DNA from: Chloroflexi bacterium OHK40
Lineage (GTDB): Bacteria; Chloroflexota; Chloroflexia; Chloroflexales; Chloroflexaceae
NCBI GenBank assembly: GCA_004367505.1
Contig: SFCB01000260.1
Location: 1-64,000, forward strand
Reading direction: 5' to 3'
DNA: 64,000 bases
Below the pieces are notes generated by a model that did no database searches, was not told where the DNA came from, and worked only from the letters and a program-made list of their open reading frames with translations. Of the stretch, positions 29,567 through 39,627 are shown piece after piece; the first letter of the stretch is position 1, and the number at the start of each line of letters is the position of its first letter. Made by a program: the position numbers and the translations under genes.

Positions 29567-30751
29567 ATGTCGATTGCCTATCAGGAGCAGGTTCAGCTCG
29601 CGTGCCCCGCCTGCGGTGCCCCGTTCGAGGCGTCCGTCTGGCTGATCCTGGATGCACAGGAGCAGCCCGCCGAGGACGCTGCCCTGCGCCGGGGCGAGCT
29701 CAACCGGGTGACATGCCCGAGTTGCGGTACCAGCGGCCCCGCTGGCGCCCCTCTGCTCTACCACGATGGGGCGGCGCGCCGCGTGATCTTCGCGCCCGCG
29801 CCCGGATCGGCCGAGCACGAGTGGCGCGAGCAGGCCCGCGACCTGCACGCCTTGCTCGTCGGCTCCATCCCCGAGGAGCAGCGCCGCCCGTACCTCGCCG
29901 ACATCGACATCGCCCAGGATCTCGATGGTGTGGCGCACCTGCTCGGGCGCATGGCGCGTCGGCGCCGAGGGGCGGGGGCCACGGAGCGTGGCAGAGACGG
30001 GGAGGCGATGGGGGCTGTGGCGCCACCGGTGGCTCCCGCCCGTGAGCGGCCCGAGGCAAACGACGCGCCCCCGCCCCTCCTCGTTGCCGTCGAGGCGCTG
30101 CTCGGCGCCGACTCGCCCGCTGAGCTCGACGCCGTCCTTCATGCGCACCCCGTGCTGCTCGACGCTACCACCGACCGGACGCTCGCGCAGCTGGCCGAGG
30201 TTGCCAGAGAGCAGCGGGCCTACGAGGTGGCGGAGAGCCTGCACCAGGCCCGCGCGTTGCTGGCCCGTGTGGGAGCCTCCGTTGCCCCGGCGCCCGACGC
30301 TGAGCCGGCGCGCCTGAGCGAAGCGGCCGTGAGCGCGCTCCTGCAGGCCCATAGCGCCGCCGAGCTCGACGCCGCCGTCGCAACCTATCCGCTCCTCCTC
30401 CATCCCCGCTCCGACATCCAGATCGGCGAACTGGTGGAGCATGCGCTCGATGAGGGGAACGAGCGCCTTGCTGCCGACCTCGAGGATCGCCGTGAGGCCC
30501 TGGCCCGCCTGCGGGCCACCGGGGCCGCGCCAGGCCCCACCCTCGATGAAGCGATCGAGGCCCTGCTGGTGGCCGAGGGTGAGGCCGCGATCGCCGAGGT
30601 GATCGATGCCTACCCCGTGCTGCTGGAGGAGGTGGCGGCCCGGGCGCTCTGGGAGTTCGCCGCCGAGGCCCACGCCAGCGGCGATGAGGAGCTCGCCCGC
30701 TACGCTGTCGAGTGCCGCGAGTTGCTCCGCCGCATCCGCGAGCAGCTGTAG
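29567..30751 (+). CDS. CpXC domain protein with three C-terminal ~75-aa repeats
   Basis: N-terminus LACPACGAPFEASVWLILDAQEQP...LNRVTCPSCGT; repeats EALLGADSPAELDAVLHAHPVLL, SALLQAHSAAELDAAVATYPLLL, EALLVAEGEAAIAEVIDAYPVLL. Confidence 0.8.
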   Translation: MSIAYQEQVQLACPACGAPFEASVWLILDAQEQPAEDAALRRGELNRVTCPSCGTSGPAGAPLLYHDGAARRVIFAPAPGSAEHEWREQARDLHALLVGSIPEEQRRPYLADIDIAQDLDGVAHLLGRMARRRRGAGATERGRDGEAMGAVAPPVAPARERPEANDAPPPLLVAVEALLGADSPAELDAVLHAHPVLLDATTDRTLAQLAEVAREQRAYEVAESLHQARALLARVGASVAPAPDAEPARLSEAAVSALLQAHSAAELDAAVATYPLLLHPRSDIQIGELVEHALDEGNERLAADLEDRREALARLRATGAAPGPTLDEAIEALLVAEGEAAIAEVIDAYPVLLEEVAARALWEFAAEAHASGDEELARYAVECRELLRRIREQL

Positions 30752-30820
30752 GCGGAGCGCTCCCTGCTGCTGAACCGCATGGGCGCGGCGCGCCCCCCCA
30801 GGCCCACAACAGGAGAAGCT

Positions 30821-31927
30821 ATGCTGCAACGTACCGTGCTCTACGACTCTCACCTCGCCGCAGGTGCCCGGATGGTCGAGTTTGGCGGCTGGGAGATGCC
30901 CGTGCAGTACAGCGGCCTGATCGAGGAGCACCAGGCGGTGCGCGGCGGCGCCGGGCTGTTCGATATCAGCCACATGGGCCGTGTGATGGTCCGGGGACCC
31001 CAGGCTACCGCCTTCCTGCAGTACGTCACCACCTGCGATGTGACCGCCATCCCCCTCGGGCACTCCAGTTACGGGCTGCTCTGCCAGCCCGACGGGGGCG
31101 TCGTCGATGATATCTTCATCTACCACGTTCCCGACGAGTACCTGGTGGTGGTGAATGCCGCAAACCGCGCCAGAGACTGGGCCTGGCTCGAACAGCACGC
31201 CCGCAACTTCGACGTTGAGCTGGAGGATCGCTCGGAGCGCTGGGCGATGGTGGCGCTCCAGGGGCCTGCCGCCGAGGCCCTCATCGCGGGCGCCGAAGAT
31301 TCCGAGGCCGTCGAGATCGGCTATCTGCCCTTCCACGGTGTCGCGCTCACCCGGCTCTTCGGCCACACTGTGCTGATCGCCCGTACTGGCTACACCGGCG
31401 AGGACGGTTTTGAGCTCTTCTTCGATACCGAGCACGCCCCCGCGCTCTGGCAGCGGCTGCTCGCCCTCGGTGGCCCCGGCAGCGTCAAGCCGTGTGGCCT
31501 CGGCGCGCGCGACAGCCTGCGCTTTGAGGCCTGCCTGGCCCTCTACGGCCACGAGCTCAGTGAGGCGATCAATCCCTACGAGGCCCGCCTCGGCTGGGTC
31601 GTCAAGCTCGACAAGGGCGATTTTGTCGGGCGCGAGGCCCTGGCCGCGATCAAGGCCCACGGCCCCGCCCGCCGCCTGGCTGGCTTCGAACTGCTGGGCA
31701 AGGGTGTGGCCCGCAGCGATTACCCGGTTCACACCGTCGATGGCACGCCCGTAGGCCACGTGACGAGCGGCATGCCCTCACCCACGCTCGGCAAACCCCT
31801 TGGCATGGCCCTCGTTCCCACCGCCCTCAGCGCCGAAGGCAGCGAGTTCGATGTCATCATCCGCGACCGGCCCGTTCGGGCCCGTGTCGTCAAGATGCCC
31901 TTTTACAAACCGCGCTACAAGAAATAG
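30821..31927 (+). CDS. gcvT: Glycine cleavage system T protein (aminomethyltransferase)
   Basis: FGGWEMPVQYSGLIEEHQAVR, FDISHMGR, LIARTGYTGEDGFELF. Confidence 0.96.
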   Translation: MLQRTVLYDSHLAAGARMVEFGGWEMPVQYSGLIEEHQAVRGGAGLFDISHMGRVMVRGPQATAFLQYVTTCDVTAIPLGHSSYGLLCQPDGGVVDDIFIYHVPDEYLVVVNAANRARDWAWLEQHARNFDVELEDRSERWAMVALQGPAAEALIAGAEDSEAVEIGYLPFHGVALTRLFGHTVLIARTGYTGEDGFELFFDTEHAPALWQRLLALGGPGSVKPCGLGARDSLRFEACLALYGHELSEAINPYEARLGWVVKLDKGDFVGREALAAIKAHGPARRLAGFELLGKGVARSDYPVHTVDGTPVGHVTSGMPSPTLGKPLGMALVPTALSAEGSEFDVIIRDRPVRARVVKMPFYKPRYKK

Positions 31928-31976
31928 GAGAGACGCGGCTTTCCGCGTCTGCATGCGTCGCATTCTGGAGGAACCA

Positions 31977-32366
31977 ATGGCCCCCAATATCCCCGCCGAC
32001 CTGAAGTACAGCAAGTCCGACGAGTGGGTACGCGCCGAGGGCGATGAGGTGGTGATCGGGATCACCGACTACGCCCAGGATCAACTCGGCGATATCGTGT
32101 ACCTCGAACTGCCCCAGGTGGGTGCCAGCTTTGCCCCCGGCCAGAGCTTTGGCGCGATCGAGTCGGTCAAGGCCTCCTCCGAGCTCTACGCCCCGGTCGG
32201 TGGGGAGGTCGTGGCCGTCAATAGCGCGCTCGAGGCCAACCAGGAGCCGATCAACCGCGACCCCTACGGTGCCGGGTGGCTGGTGCGCCTCCGCCCCTCC
32301 GGCGAGCAAGAGGAGTTGCTCGACGCCGCAGCCTACGCCCGGTACTGTGAGGAGCGCGCCCACTAG
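31977..32366 (+). CDS. gcvH: Glycine cleavage system H protein
   Basis: KYSKSDEWVRAEGDEVVIGITDYAQDQLGDIVYLELP, FGAIESVKASSELYAPVGGEV lipoyl region. Confidence 0.96.
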   Translation: MAPNIPADLKYSKSDEWVRAEGDEVVIGITDYAQDQLGDIVYLELPQVGASFAPGQSFGAIESVKASSELYAPVGGEVVAVNSALEANQEPINRDPYGAGWLVRLRPSGEQEELLDAAAYARYCEERAH

Positions 32367-32549
32367 CAACCACGACTGTATAGCCTGTGCCGGCCCTTCG
32401 AAACGTGAGCCCCCTCTGGAGGGCTCGAGCGCGTCAGAACGCCATCCGCTCGCAACGCTCCAGCTCCTGGTGCCTGGTTCGCGCGCTAGATGGCGCCAGA
32501 TTCTTCCGCCGCGTGTAGCCGCCGCGCCCGCGGCGCTAGCGAAACGTCT

Positions 32550-33884
32550 ATGTCACATTACATCTCCATCACCGAGGCCGAGCGCGCCGAAATGCTCAAG
32601 GCCATCGGTGTGGCTTCTACCGCCGACCTGTTCGCCGACGTTCCCGCCGACAAGCGCTTCCCGCGCCTGGAGTTGCCCGCGCCACTGTCGGAGCCCGAGC
32701 TCGTGCGCGAGCTCCAGGCGCTGGCCAGCCAGAATGCCAACGCCCAGAGTCACAGCATCTTCCTCGGTGCCGGGGCCTACAACCACTTTGTGCCCGCCGC
32801 CGTGGACCAGATCCTGCGGCGTGGGGAGTTCTACACGGCCTACACCCCCTACCAGCCCGAGATCAGCCAGGGAACGCTCCAGGCGATCTTCGAGTACCAG
32901 AGCCTGATCTGTTCGCTTACGGGCATGGAGATCGCCAACGCCTCGCACTACGACGGCGCCACCGCAATTGCCGAGGCCGCGATTATGGCCCTCAACCTGG
33001 TGCGCAATCGCCGCAAGATCGTCGTCGCCCGTGGCGTGCATCCCCAGTACCGGGCGGTGCTGCGTACTTACCTCCAGGCGCTCGATGTGACCATCACCGG
33101 CGACGAGACGCCCGGCGCCACCCTTGAGGATGCCCTTGCCCTCGTAGACGAGCAGACTGCCCTGCTGATTGTGCAGAGCCCTGATTTCCTCGGTCGCCTC
33201 CACGATCTGCGGGGCCTCGCCGAGCGGGTACAGGCTCGCGGCGCCCTGCTCGCCGTCCATTTCGATCCGATCGCTCTCGGCCTTTTCCAGACCCCCGGTG
33301 AGGTCGGCGCCGATATCGCTACCGCCGAGGGCCAGCCCCTCGGGCTCGGCCTGGGCTTCGGTGGCCCCTACCTCGGGATCTTCACCGCCAGGCAGAAGCA
33401 CGTCCATAAGATCGCCGGGCGCCTGGTGGGCGCCACGAAGGATGTGGAGGGCCGGCTGGCCTATGTGCTCACCCTGCGCGCCCGCGAGCAGGATATCCGC
33501 CGCGAGCGGGCGACCAGCAACATCTGCACCAACCAGGGCCTCATGGCCCTCGCGGCGACCGTCTACATGAGCCTGATGGGCAAGCAAGGCATGCGCCGCG
33601 TGGCCGAGCTCTGTTACCAGCGTGCCCATTACGCCGCTGCCCAGATCGCCGCTCTCCCCGGCTACGCCGTTCACGGCGGCCCCTTCTTCAAGGAGTTCGT
33701 CGTGCGCTGCCCCCGTCCTGTTGCCGAGATTAACGCGGCCCTGCGCGAGCAGCGGATCGTGGGTGGCTACGATCTCGGCGCCGACGAGCCCGAGCTCGGC
33801 AACGCGATGCTCCTCGCCGTGACTGAGATGAATAGCAGGGCGGAGATCGATCGGCTCGTCGATGTGCTACGGAGCGTCGCATGA
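32550..33884 (+). CDS. gcvPA: Glycine dehydrogenase (decarboxylating) subunit 1
   Basis: FLGAGAYNHFVPAAVDQILRRGEFYTAYTPYQPEISQGTLQAIFEYQS, TSNICTNQGLMALAATVY. Confidence 0.96.
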   Translation: MSHYISITEAERAEMLKAIGVASTADLFADVPADKRFPRLELPAPLSEPELVRELQALASQNANAQSHSIFLGAGAYNHFVPAAVDQILRRGEFYTAYTPYQPEISQGTLQAIFEYQSLICSLTGMEIANASHYDGATAIAEAAIMALNLVRNRRKIVVARGVHPQYRAVLRTYLQALDVTITGDETPGATLEDALALVDEQTALLIVQSPDFLGRLHDLRGLAERVQARGALLAVHFDPIALGLFQTPGEVGADIATAEGQPLGLGLGFGGPYLGIFTARQKHVHKIAGRLVGATKDVEGRLAYVLTLRAREQDIRRERATSNICTNQGLMALAATVYMSLMGKQGMRRVAELCYQRAHYAAAQIAALPGYAVHGGPFFKEFVVRCPRPVAEINAALREQRIVGGYDLGADEPELGNAMLLAVTEMNSRAEIDRLVDVLRSVA

Positions 33885-33993
33885 TCATCCCCTCCAGCCG
33901 CCGATCGATTACCAACGGGCTCCGGCGGGCGCGGGCCACGATCCATACCGGCCAGGCCCGGCTGCCCGCCGTCGGGCGCCCGTCGTCACACCG

Positions 33994-34965
33994 ATGATCA
34001 CCGACGTCCAGCTGAGCCGCATCCTTGCCCACGGGCTGCCCGGCGCCCGCCTGGTCGCCGCCGAGCCGCTCGGCGAGCGCAGCCTGGCCCTGGAGCTCGC
34101 CGGGGGCCGCCGCGCCCTGCTGCGCCTCGCTGGCCCGTCCGACCCTGGCGCGGGCGACCCGCTCCGCGCTGAACTGGCCGCCCTCGCTGCCTTGCGAGCG
34201 GAGATCGACCTACCGCTGCCCGAAGTGCTGGCCCATGATCTCGCGGGTGAGAGCGGTCTGCCCTACCTGCTCATCAGCGCGCTCGAAGGGATGGCCCTGA
34301 TCGAGGCCGTGCCCGCCCTCGATGAGGAGCAGCGCTACGAGCTTGGCCGCCAGCTCGCCGACCTGGTGGCCCGCGTCCACGGCTATACCGCGAGCGCTTA
34401 TGGCGCCCTCGATCTCGCCACCCCTCCCACCGTGCGCGCCGAACCCATCGCGCGCGGCAGCGATCCGGGCGAGCCCCTCGCCGAGCCCGACGACGAGGAT
34501 GTGCGCTACTTCCACGCTCGCCTTGATGCCGCCCTCGATGCCGCCACCAATGCCGGTGAGCTTGATCCCGACGGCGCTCGGCAGATCGCTGCCTGGGCCC
34601 GTGGCAATCTCGCCGGAACCGGTCGCCCGGCCTGCCTCGTCCACGGCGACCTGCGCCCCGAGCGTGTGCTCGTGCGCCGCCGGGAGCGCCGCTGGGCCAT
34701 CGCCGGCCTCACCGGCTGGGGCTACGCGCAGGCCTGGCGCCCCGCCTGGGATCACGCGGCGGTGATGGAACACTTCGCCGGCCCCGCCTACTTTAGCCTC
34801 CGCGTCGGCTACGGCAACGCCTACGATGCCACGACCGAGCGCCGCTACGATCAGCTCCGCGAGTTTGCTCTGCGCCCCTATCGCCTGGTGCTCTTCCTCG
34901 AAGCTGGCCGCGCCGACCTCGCCCTGGCCCTCGTTCAGCAGGAAAAGGCTTCTACCAATGGATAA
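33994..34965 (+). CDS. Aminoglycoside phosphotransferase-fold protein (possible pseudokinase)
   Basis: Brenner-like [11 protein letters not shown] followed by [11 protein letters not shown]...PAWDHA; overlaps the gcvPB start by 8 bp. Confidence 0.75.
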   Translation: MITDVQLSRILAHGLPGARLVAAEPLGERSLALELAGGRRALLRLAGPSDPGAGDPLRAELAALAALRAEIDLPLPEVLAHDLAGESGLPYLLISALEGMALIEAVPALDEEQRYELGRQLADLVARVHGYTASAYGALDLATPPTVRAEPIARGSDPGEPLAEPDDEDVRYFHARLDAALDAATNAGELDPDGARQIAAWARGNLAGTGRPACLVHGDLRPERVLVRRRERRWAIAGLTGWGYAQAWRPAWDHAAVMEHFAGPAYFSLRVGYGNAYDATTERRYDQLREFALRPYRLVLFLEAGRADLALALVQQEKASTNG

Positions 34966-36430
34966 CTTCGAGCCCCATATCTATGAGCTTTCAGCCCCCG
35001 GCAAGCATGGCACCAACCTCCCCCGCCTTGATGTGCCCGAAACCGACCTGCCCGAAAACCTCTTGCGCCAGGACGATCTCAACGACTTCCCTGAGCTAAC
35101 CGAGCTGGAGGTGGTCCGTCACTATACCCGCATCAGCCGGAACAATGCGTCAATTGACACGGGCCCGATCTTCCTCGGGTCCTGTACCATGAAAGGCAAT
35201 CCGAAGCTGCACGAAGAGGTGGCGCGCTACGCTGGCTTTGCCGCGGCGCATCCCTTGCAGGGCGATGCGCTCTCCCAGGGCGCCCTGCGGCTGATGTACG
35301 AATTGCAGCACTATCTGGGCGAGATCTCGGGCTTCGAGGCCGTCTCGCTGCAGCCCGCCGCGGGCGCCCAGGGCGAGTTCACCGGCATCCTGGCCTTCCG
35401 CGCCTACCACCTGGACCGGGGGGACCACGATCGTACCGAGGTGCTGGTGCCCAACGCTGCCCACGGGACCAACCCGGCCACGGCGGCCATGGCCGGCCTC
35501 AAAGTGGTGGAGCTGAAGAGCGATGCCCGTGGCAACGTCGATATGGACGACCTGCGGGCCAGGCTCTCGCCGCGCACCGCCGGCATGATGCTCACCAATC
35601 CCAACACCCTGGGGCTCTTCGAGGATCAGATCGTCGAAATCTGCCGGCTGGTCCACGAGGCCGGCGGCCTGATGTACGGCGATGGCGCTAATTTCAATGC
35701 CATCCTCGGCATCGCCAGGCCCGGCGAGCTCGGCTTCGACTTCATGCACTACAACCTGCACAAGACCTTCACCACCCCCCACGGCGGCGGCGGCCCCGGC
35801 TCGGGCGCCGTCGGTTGTACCGCCGCCCTGGCGCCCTTCCTGCCGGGCCCCCGCGTGCGCAAGGCCCCCGACGGCTCCTACGAGCTCTACACCCCCGAGA
35901 AGTCCATCGGCCGCATGAAGGCCTTCCACGGCAACTTCGGGATGCTCGTGCGCGCCTGGACCTACATCCGCACCCTGGGCGAGGAGGGCCTGCGCGAGGT
36001 GAGTGAGACGGCTGTGCTCAACGCGAACTATGTGCGCGCGCGCCTGAAGGATCTCTACCCCCAGGCGGTGGACCGGATCTGTATGCACGAGACGGTGCTC
36101 AAGGGCCAGATCGCTGGCGCCAGCGGCGTGCGCACCCTCGATATCGCCAAGCGCCTGATCGACTACGGCTTCCACCCGCCGACGATCTACTTCCCGCTGA
36201 TTGTGCCCGAGGCGCTCATGATCGAGCCGACCGAGACCGAGAGCAAGCGGACCCTCGATCAGTTCATTGAGGCCATGCGTGCGATTGCCCGCGAGGCCGT
36301 CGAGACGCCCGAGTTGCTCCACGAGGCTCCCACCAGAGCTCCCGTGCGCCGGCTGGACGAGGTGCGCGCGGCGCGTCAGCCCGTGCTGCGCTACGACGCC
36401 GAGGCGTTCCGCCGGTTGCGGGAAGGATGA
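34958..36430 (+). CDS. gcvPB: Glycine dehydrogenase (decarboxylating) subunit 2
   Basis: [63 protein letters not shown]. Confidence 0.96.
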   Translation: MDNFEPHIYELSAPGKHGTNLPRLDVPETDLPENLLRQDDLNDFPELTELEVVRHYTRISRNNASIDTGPIFLGSCTMKGNPKLHEEVARYAGFAAAHPLQGDALSQGALRLMYELQHYLGEISGFEAVSLQPAAGAQGEFTGILAFRAYHLDRGDHDRTEVLVPNAAHGTNPATAAMAGLKVVELKSDARGNVDMDDLRARLSPRTAGMMLTNPNTLGLFEDQIVEICRLVHEAGGLMYGDGANFNAILGIARPGELGFDFMHYNLHKTFTTPHGGGGPGSGAVGCTAALAPFLPGPRVRKAPDGSYELYTPEKSIGRMKAFHGNFGMLVRAWTYIRTLGEEGLREVSETAVLNANYVRARLKDLYPQAVDRICMHETVLKGQIAGASGVRTLDIAKRLIDYGFHPPTIYFPLIVPEALMIEPTETESKRTLDQFIEAMRAIAREAVETPELLHEAPTRAPVRRLDEVRAARQPVLRYDAEAFRRLREG

Positions 36431-36509
36431 CCCGCAGGGCGCTCGGAGACGGCGGGCCGGGGCACGAGAATGGGGCCCCGGCCCGTTTGTCGTCCGCGTC
36501 CCGGCCCCC

Positions 36510-37205
36510 TCAAGGCTCGGATGGCGCAGGCGCATCGGGCGCCACCGGCGCCGCGCTGGACTGGCCGCCCAGGTGCAACACGGCCTCGCGCACCTCATCG
36601 GCGGCGCTCTGCCACGTCGCCCGGAAGCGCGGGTGGGCCTTCAGAAAGAGCGGCTCGCCAAAGCGCACCGTAGCCTTGTAGGGCCGGGGGATGAAGCTAC
36701 CCTTGGGCATCACCCGGGTCGTGCCGCCGATATAGGTCGGCACCACCGGCGTGCCCGGGAACTCGGCGATCAGGCGGCCGATGCCGGCGCGGAACGGGCC
36801 GAGCCTCCCGTCCTTGCTGCGGGTGCCTTCGGGGTACATAAGCACCGCGTAGCCCTCGCGCAGCGCCCGGCTGAGGTGGCGCAGCGGGTCCTGGCCGCCC
36901 CGCCGGTCGCGAGCGAGGGGAATGGCATTAAAAAGGACCCGCGAGAAGAATTGTGCTGGCCCGCCCTGGAAGAAGTAGTCTTGCGCGGCGGCCGCCACAA
37001 AGCGCTCACGAACGGCCGGCGTGAGCGCGGCAAAGACCACGGCCGTGTCGGCGTGGCTCTGGTGGTTGGCGGCGATGATGAACGCGCCCTCACCGGGCAG
37101 GTGCTCGCGCCCTTCGACCTGCAGGCGCGCGTAGAGCTGCGTGAAGCGCACGAACAGACCGGGAACAAAGCGTGCCGCAACGTGGCGGCTCCGATACAGG
37201 CTCAT
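36510..37205 (-). CDS. plsC: Lysophospholipid acyltransferase (1-acyl-sn-glycerol-3-phosphate acyltransferase family)
   Basis: AANHQSHADTAVV (HX4D), MYPEGTRSKDGRLGPFRAGIGRL. Confidence 0.88.
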   Translation of the reverse strand: MSLYRSRHVAARFVPGLFVRFTQLYARLQVEGREHLPGEGAFIIAANHQSHADTAVVFAALTPAVRERFVAAAAQDYFFQGGPAQFFSRVLFNAIPLARDRRGGQDPLRHLSRALREGYAVLMYPEGTRSKDGRLGPFRAGIGRLIAEFPGTPVVPTYIGGTTRVMPKGSFIPRPYKATVRFGEPLFLKAHPRFRATWQSAADEVREAVLHLGGQSSAAPVAPDAPAPSEP

Positions 37206-37273
37206 CGTCTGCTCCGCACGAAGCTATCCTCGGACCCCATCGTCCGCTGGCCGAGCTGTAGTCTTGTAGCGAT

Positions 37274-37279
37274 ATTATA
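37274..37279 (-). promoter_or_regulatory. -10 element (TATAAT) upstream of plsC
   Basis: Minus strand CGCTCGCGGTATAATA; -35 is weak. Confidence 0.45.
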
Positions 37280-37398
37280 CCGCGAGCGCCGCCGCTTCGA
37301 AAGACCGGCTCGTCCGCTGGTGAGGGTTCAAACGGTCGCTGCCAATGGCCGCGCCGCGAGCCGGGTGACAGCGCTGAGCCGTCCATCAAGCCGATGTG

Positions 37399-39381
37399 CT
37401 ACCGCTGCCGGAGCCGCGCCGCCAGGTCCACATAGAAGGGCAGCAACTCCGGGTTGCGCAGCGAATCCGGGTTGGCGGCCCGCTCCACTGGCACCCCGGC
37501 GAGGATCTTCTTCACCGGCACTTCGAGCTTCTTGCCGGAGAGCGTGCGCGGCACATCGGGAACGGCGAAGATCTCGTCGGGCACGTGCCGGGGCGAGAGG
37601 GCGTTGCGGATGGCCGCCTTGATCCGCTGCTGGAGCGCCGTGTCGAGCTCAACACCCTCCCGCAGCACCACAAAGAGCGGCATATAGGAGGCCCCCCCGA
37701 GGCCCTCCAGATCGAGGACCAGGCTATCGAGCACCTCGGGCAGGCTCTCCACCACGCGGTAGATCTCGCTGCTGCCCATGCGGATGCCCTGGCGATTGAT
37801 CGTACTGTCGGAGCGACCGTAGATCACCACGCCGCCACGCTCATTAATCACGACCCAGTCGCCGTGGCGCCAGATGCCGGGGTAGAGCTCGAAGTAGCTC
37901 TCGCGGTAGCGCCGCCCATCCGGGTCGTTCCAGAAGTAGATCGGCATGGATGGCATGGGCTGGGTGATCACCAGTTCACCCATTACGCCCGTGACGCTAT
38001 TGCCGTCGGTATCGTAGGCCCGGGCGTCCACGCCGAGGGCCCGGCACTGGATCTCGCCACTGTACACAGGCAGCAGGGGGCAACCGCCCACAAAGCAGCC
38101 GCACACATCCGTGCCGCCGCTCACCGAGGCTAGCCAGATATCGGGTTTGACGTGGGCATAGACCCACTCGAAGCCCTCGGGCGGCAGGGGCGAGCCGGTG
38201 GAGCCAAGGCCCACGAGCCGGCTCAGGTCGTACTGGGCGCCGGGCTCCACGTCGCTCTTCATCAGGGCGGTAATATACCCGGCGCTGGTGCCGAAGAAGG
38301 TGGTGCCGCTCTGCTCGGCAAAGCGCCAGAGAGCGCCGAGATCGGGGTAGGCCGGGCTGCCGTCGTAGAGCAGGACGGTGGCGCCCACCAGCAGGCCGCT
38401 CACCAGCAGGTTCCACATCATCCAGCCGGTGGTGGTGAACCAGAAGAATCGGTCGCCCGGCTTGAGGTTGAGGTGCAGGCTCAGCTCCTTGAGATGCTGG
38501 ATCAGAATTCCGCCCTGGCTGTGGACAATCGGTTTGGGCAGGCCGGTGGTGCCCGAGGAGTAGAGCACCCAGAGCGGGTGGGCGAAAGGCACTGGCTCGA
38601 AGCGGAGCGGTGCCGGCGCGGGCGGCAGATCGTCCCAGCGGAGCACAGTTCCGCTCAGGCCCTCGGGGGTTGCCGCCGGGTCGAGGTAGGGTACGAAGAT
38701 TGTCGCCTGGAGCGTGGGGAGCGCGGCCTGGATCTCGGCCACGGCGCCGCGTCGGTCGAAGGGCTTGTCGCCATACTGGTAGCCGTCGATCGCGACGAGC
38801 ACCCGGGGCTCGATCTGGGCGAAGCGGTCGATCACGCTGGGGCTGCCGAAGTCCGGCGAGCAGCTTGACCAGATAGCGCCGAGGCTGGCTGCAGCGAGGA
38901 AGGCCACCAGCGCCTGGGGGATGTTCGGGATGTAACCTACCACCCGGTCGCCCGGGCCAACGCCGAGCCCGCGTAGCGTGGCGGCCACCCGGGCGACCTG
39001 CGCCTCCAGCTCGGCCCAGCTGATCGTGGTAAGTGGATGGCGCTCGGACTGGAAGATCGCGGCGGGGTGCTCCGCACTGGCGTTGCGGAAGACGTGCTCG
39101 GCATAGTTGAGCGTGGCGCCCTCAAACCAGCGGGCGCCGGGCATGCTTCGGTCGGCGAGCACCGCCGTGTAGGGTGTTGCGGAGCGAATCGCGAAGTAGT
39201 CCCAGAGCGAGGCCCAGAAGGCCTCCAGTTCCTCCACCGACCAGCGCCAGAGGGCGTCGTAGTCGTGGAACTGTAGGCCGCGCGTGGCGGCGAGCCACTC
39301 CATATAGGCGCGAAGGTTGCTCCGGGCCTGGAGCTCCGCCGGTGGTGTCCAGAGCAGCCGAGGCTGTTGATCGTTCATCAT
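37399..39381 (-). CDS. Acetoacetate-CoA ligase (acetoacetyl-CoA synthetase)
   Basis: LWTPPAELQARSNLRAYMEWLAATRGL, WVLYSSGTTGLPKPIVHSQGG, WFTTTGWMMWNLLVSGLLVGATVLLYDGSP. Confidence 0.9.
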   Translation of the reverse strand: MMNDQQPRLLWTPPAELQARSNLRAYMEWLAATRGLQFHDYDALWRWSVEELEAFWASLWDYFAIRSATPYTAVLADRSMPGARWFEGATLNYAEHVFRNASAEHPAAIFQSERHPLTTISWAELEAQVARVAATLRGLGVGPGDRVVGYIPNIPQALVAFLAAASLGAIWSSCSPDFGSPSVIDRFAQIEPRVLVAIDGYQYGDKPFDRRGAVAEIQAALPTLQATIFVPYLDPAATPEGLSGTVLRWDDLPPAPAPLRFEPVPFAHPLWVLYSSGTTGLPKPIVHSQGGILIQHLKELSLHLNLKPGDRFFWFTTTGWMMWNLLVSGLLVGATVLLYDGSPAYPDLGALWRFAEQSGTTFFGTSAGYITALMKSDVEPGAQYDLSRLVGLGSTGSPLPPEGFEWVYAHVKPDIWLASVSGGTDVCGCFVGGCPLLPVYSGEIQCRALGVDARAYDTDGNSVTGVMGELVITQPMPSMPIYFWNDPDGRRYRESYFELYPGIWRHGDWVVINERGGVVIYGRSDSTINRQGIRMGSSEIYRVVESLPEVLDSLVLDLEGLGGASYMPLFVVLREGVELDTALQQRIKAAIRNALSPRHVPDEIFAVPDVPRTLSGKKLEVPVKKILAGVPVERAANPDSLRNPELLPFYVDLAARLRQR

Positions 39382-39566
39382 TGAACCGCTCCTGCGATCG
39401 GGGGCGCATGAGAGGGCCAGGGCATGACGGGCTGGCGCCTGTGGCCGGGCTGCCTGCCCCCGGCCTCTGCTCACACGGGCGCCGCAACCATCCAGATGCA
39501 TCCGAGCGCTGCTCATGCGTGCACGGTAGGCTGGCTTCTCCATGATACCACGGGGCGGAGCCAGGC

Positions 39567-39594
39567 TTGACATCGCCGCGAAACGTGCTACCAT
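39567..39594 (+). promoter_or_regulatory. Sigma70-like promoter of the marR-ABC-ABC operon
   Basis: TTGACA (39567-39572), 16-bp spacer, TACCAT (39589-39594). Confidence 0.65.
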
Positions 39595-39602
39595 ACAAAC
39601 AG

Positions 39603-39619
39603 TTAGTTCATCTAACTAA
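39603..39619 (+). promoter_or_regulatory. Probable MarR-family operator
   Basis: Inverted repeat TTAGTT-CATCT-AACTAA at the expected transcription start, 8 bp before the marR ATG. Confidence 0.7.
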
Positions 39620-39627
39620 AGGAAAGC

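Noticed and set aside
29129-31759. 876-aa minus-strand ORF across the CpXC gene and gcvT
   Set aside because: Spans the opposite strand of known genes; shadow reading frame in high-GC DNA.
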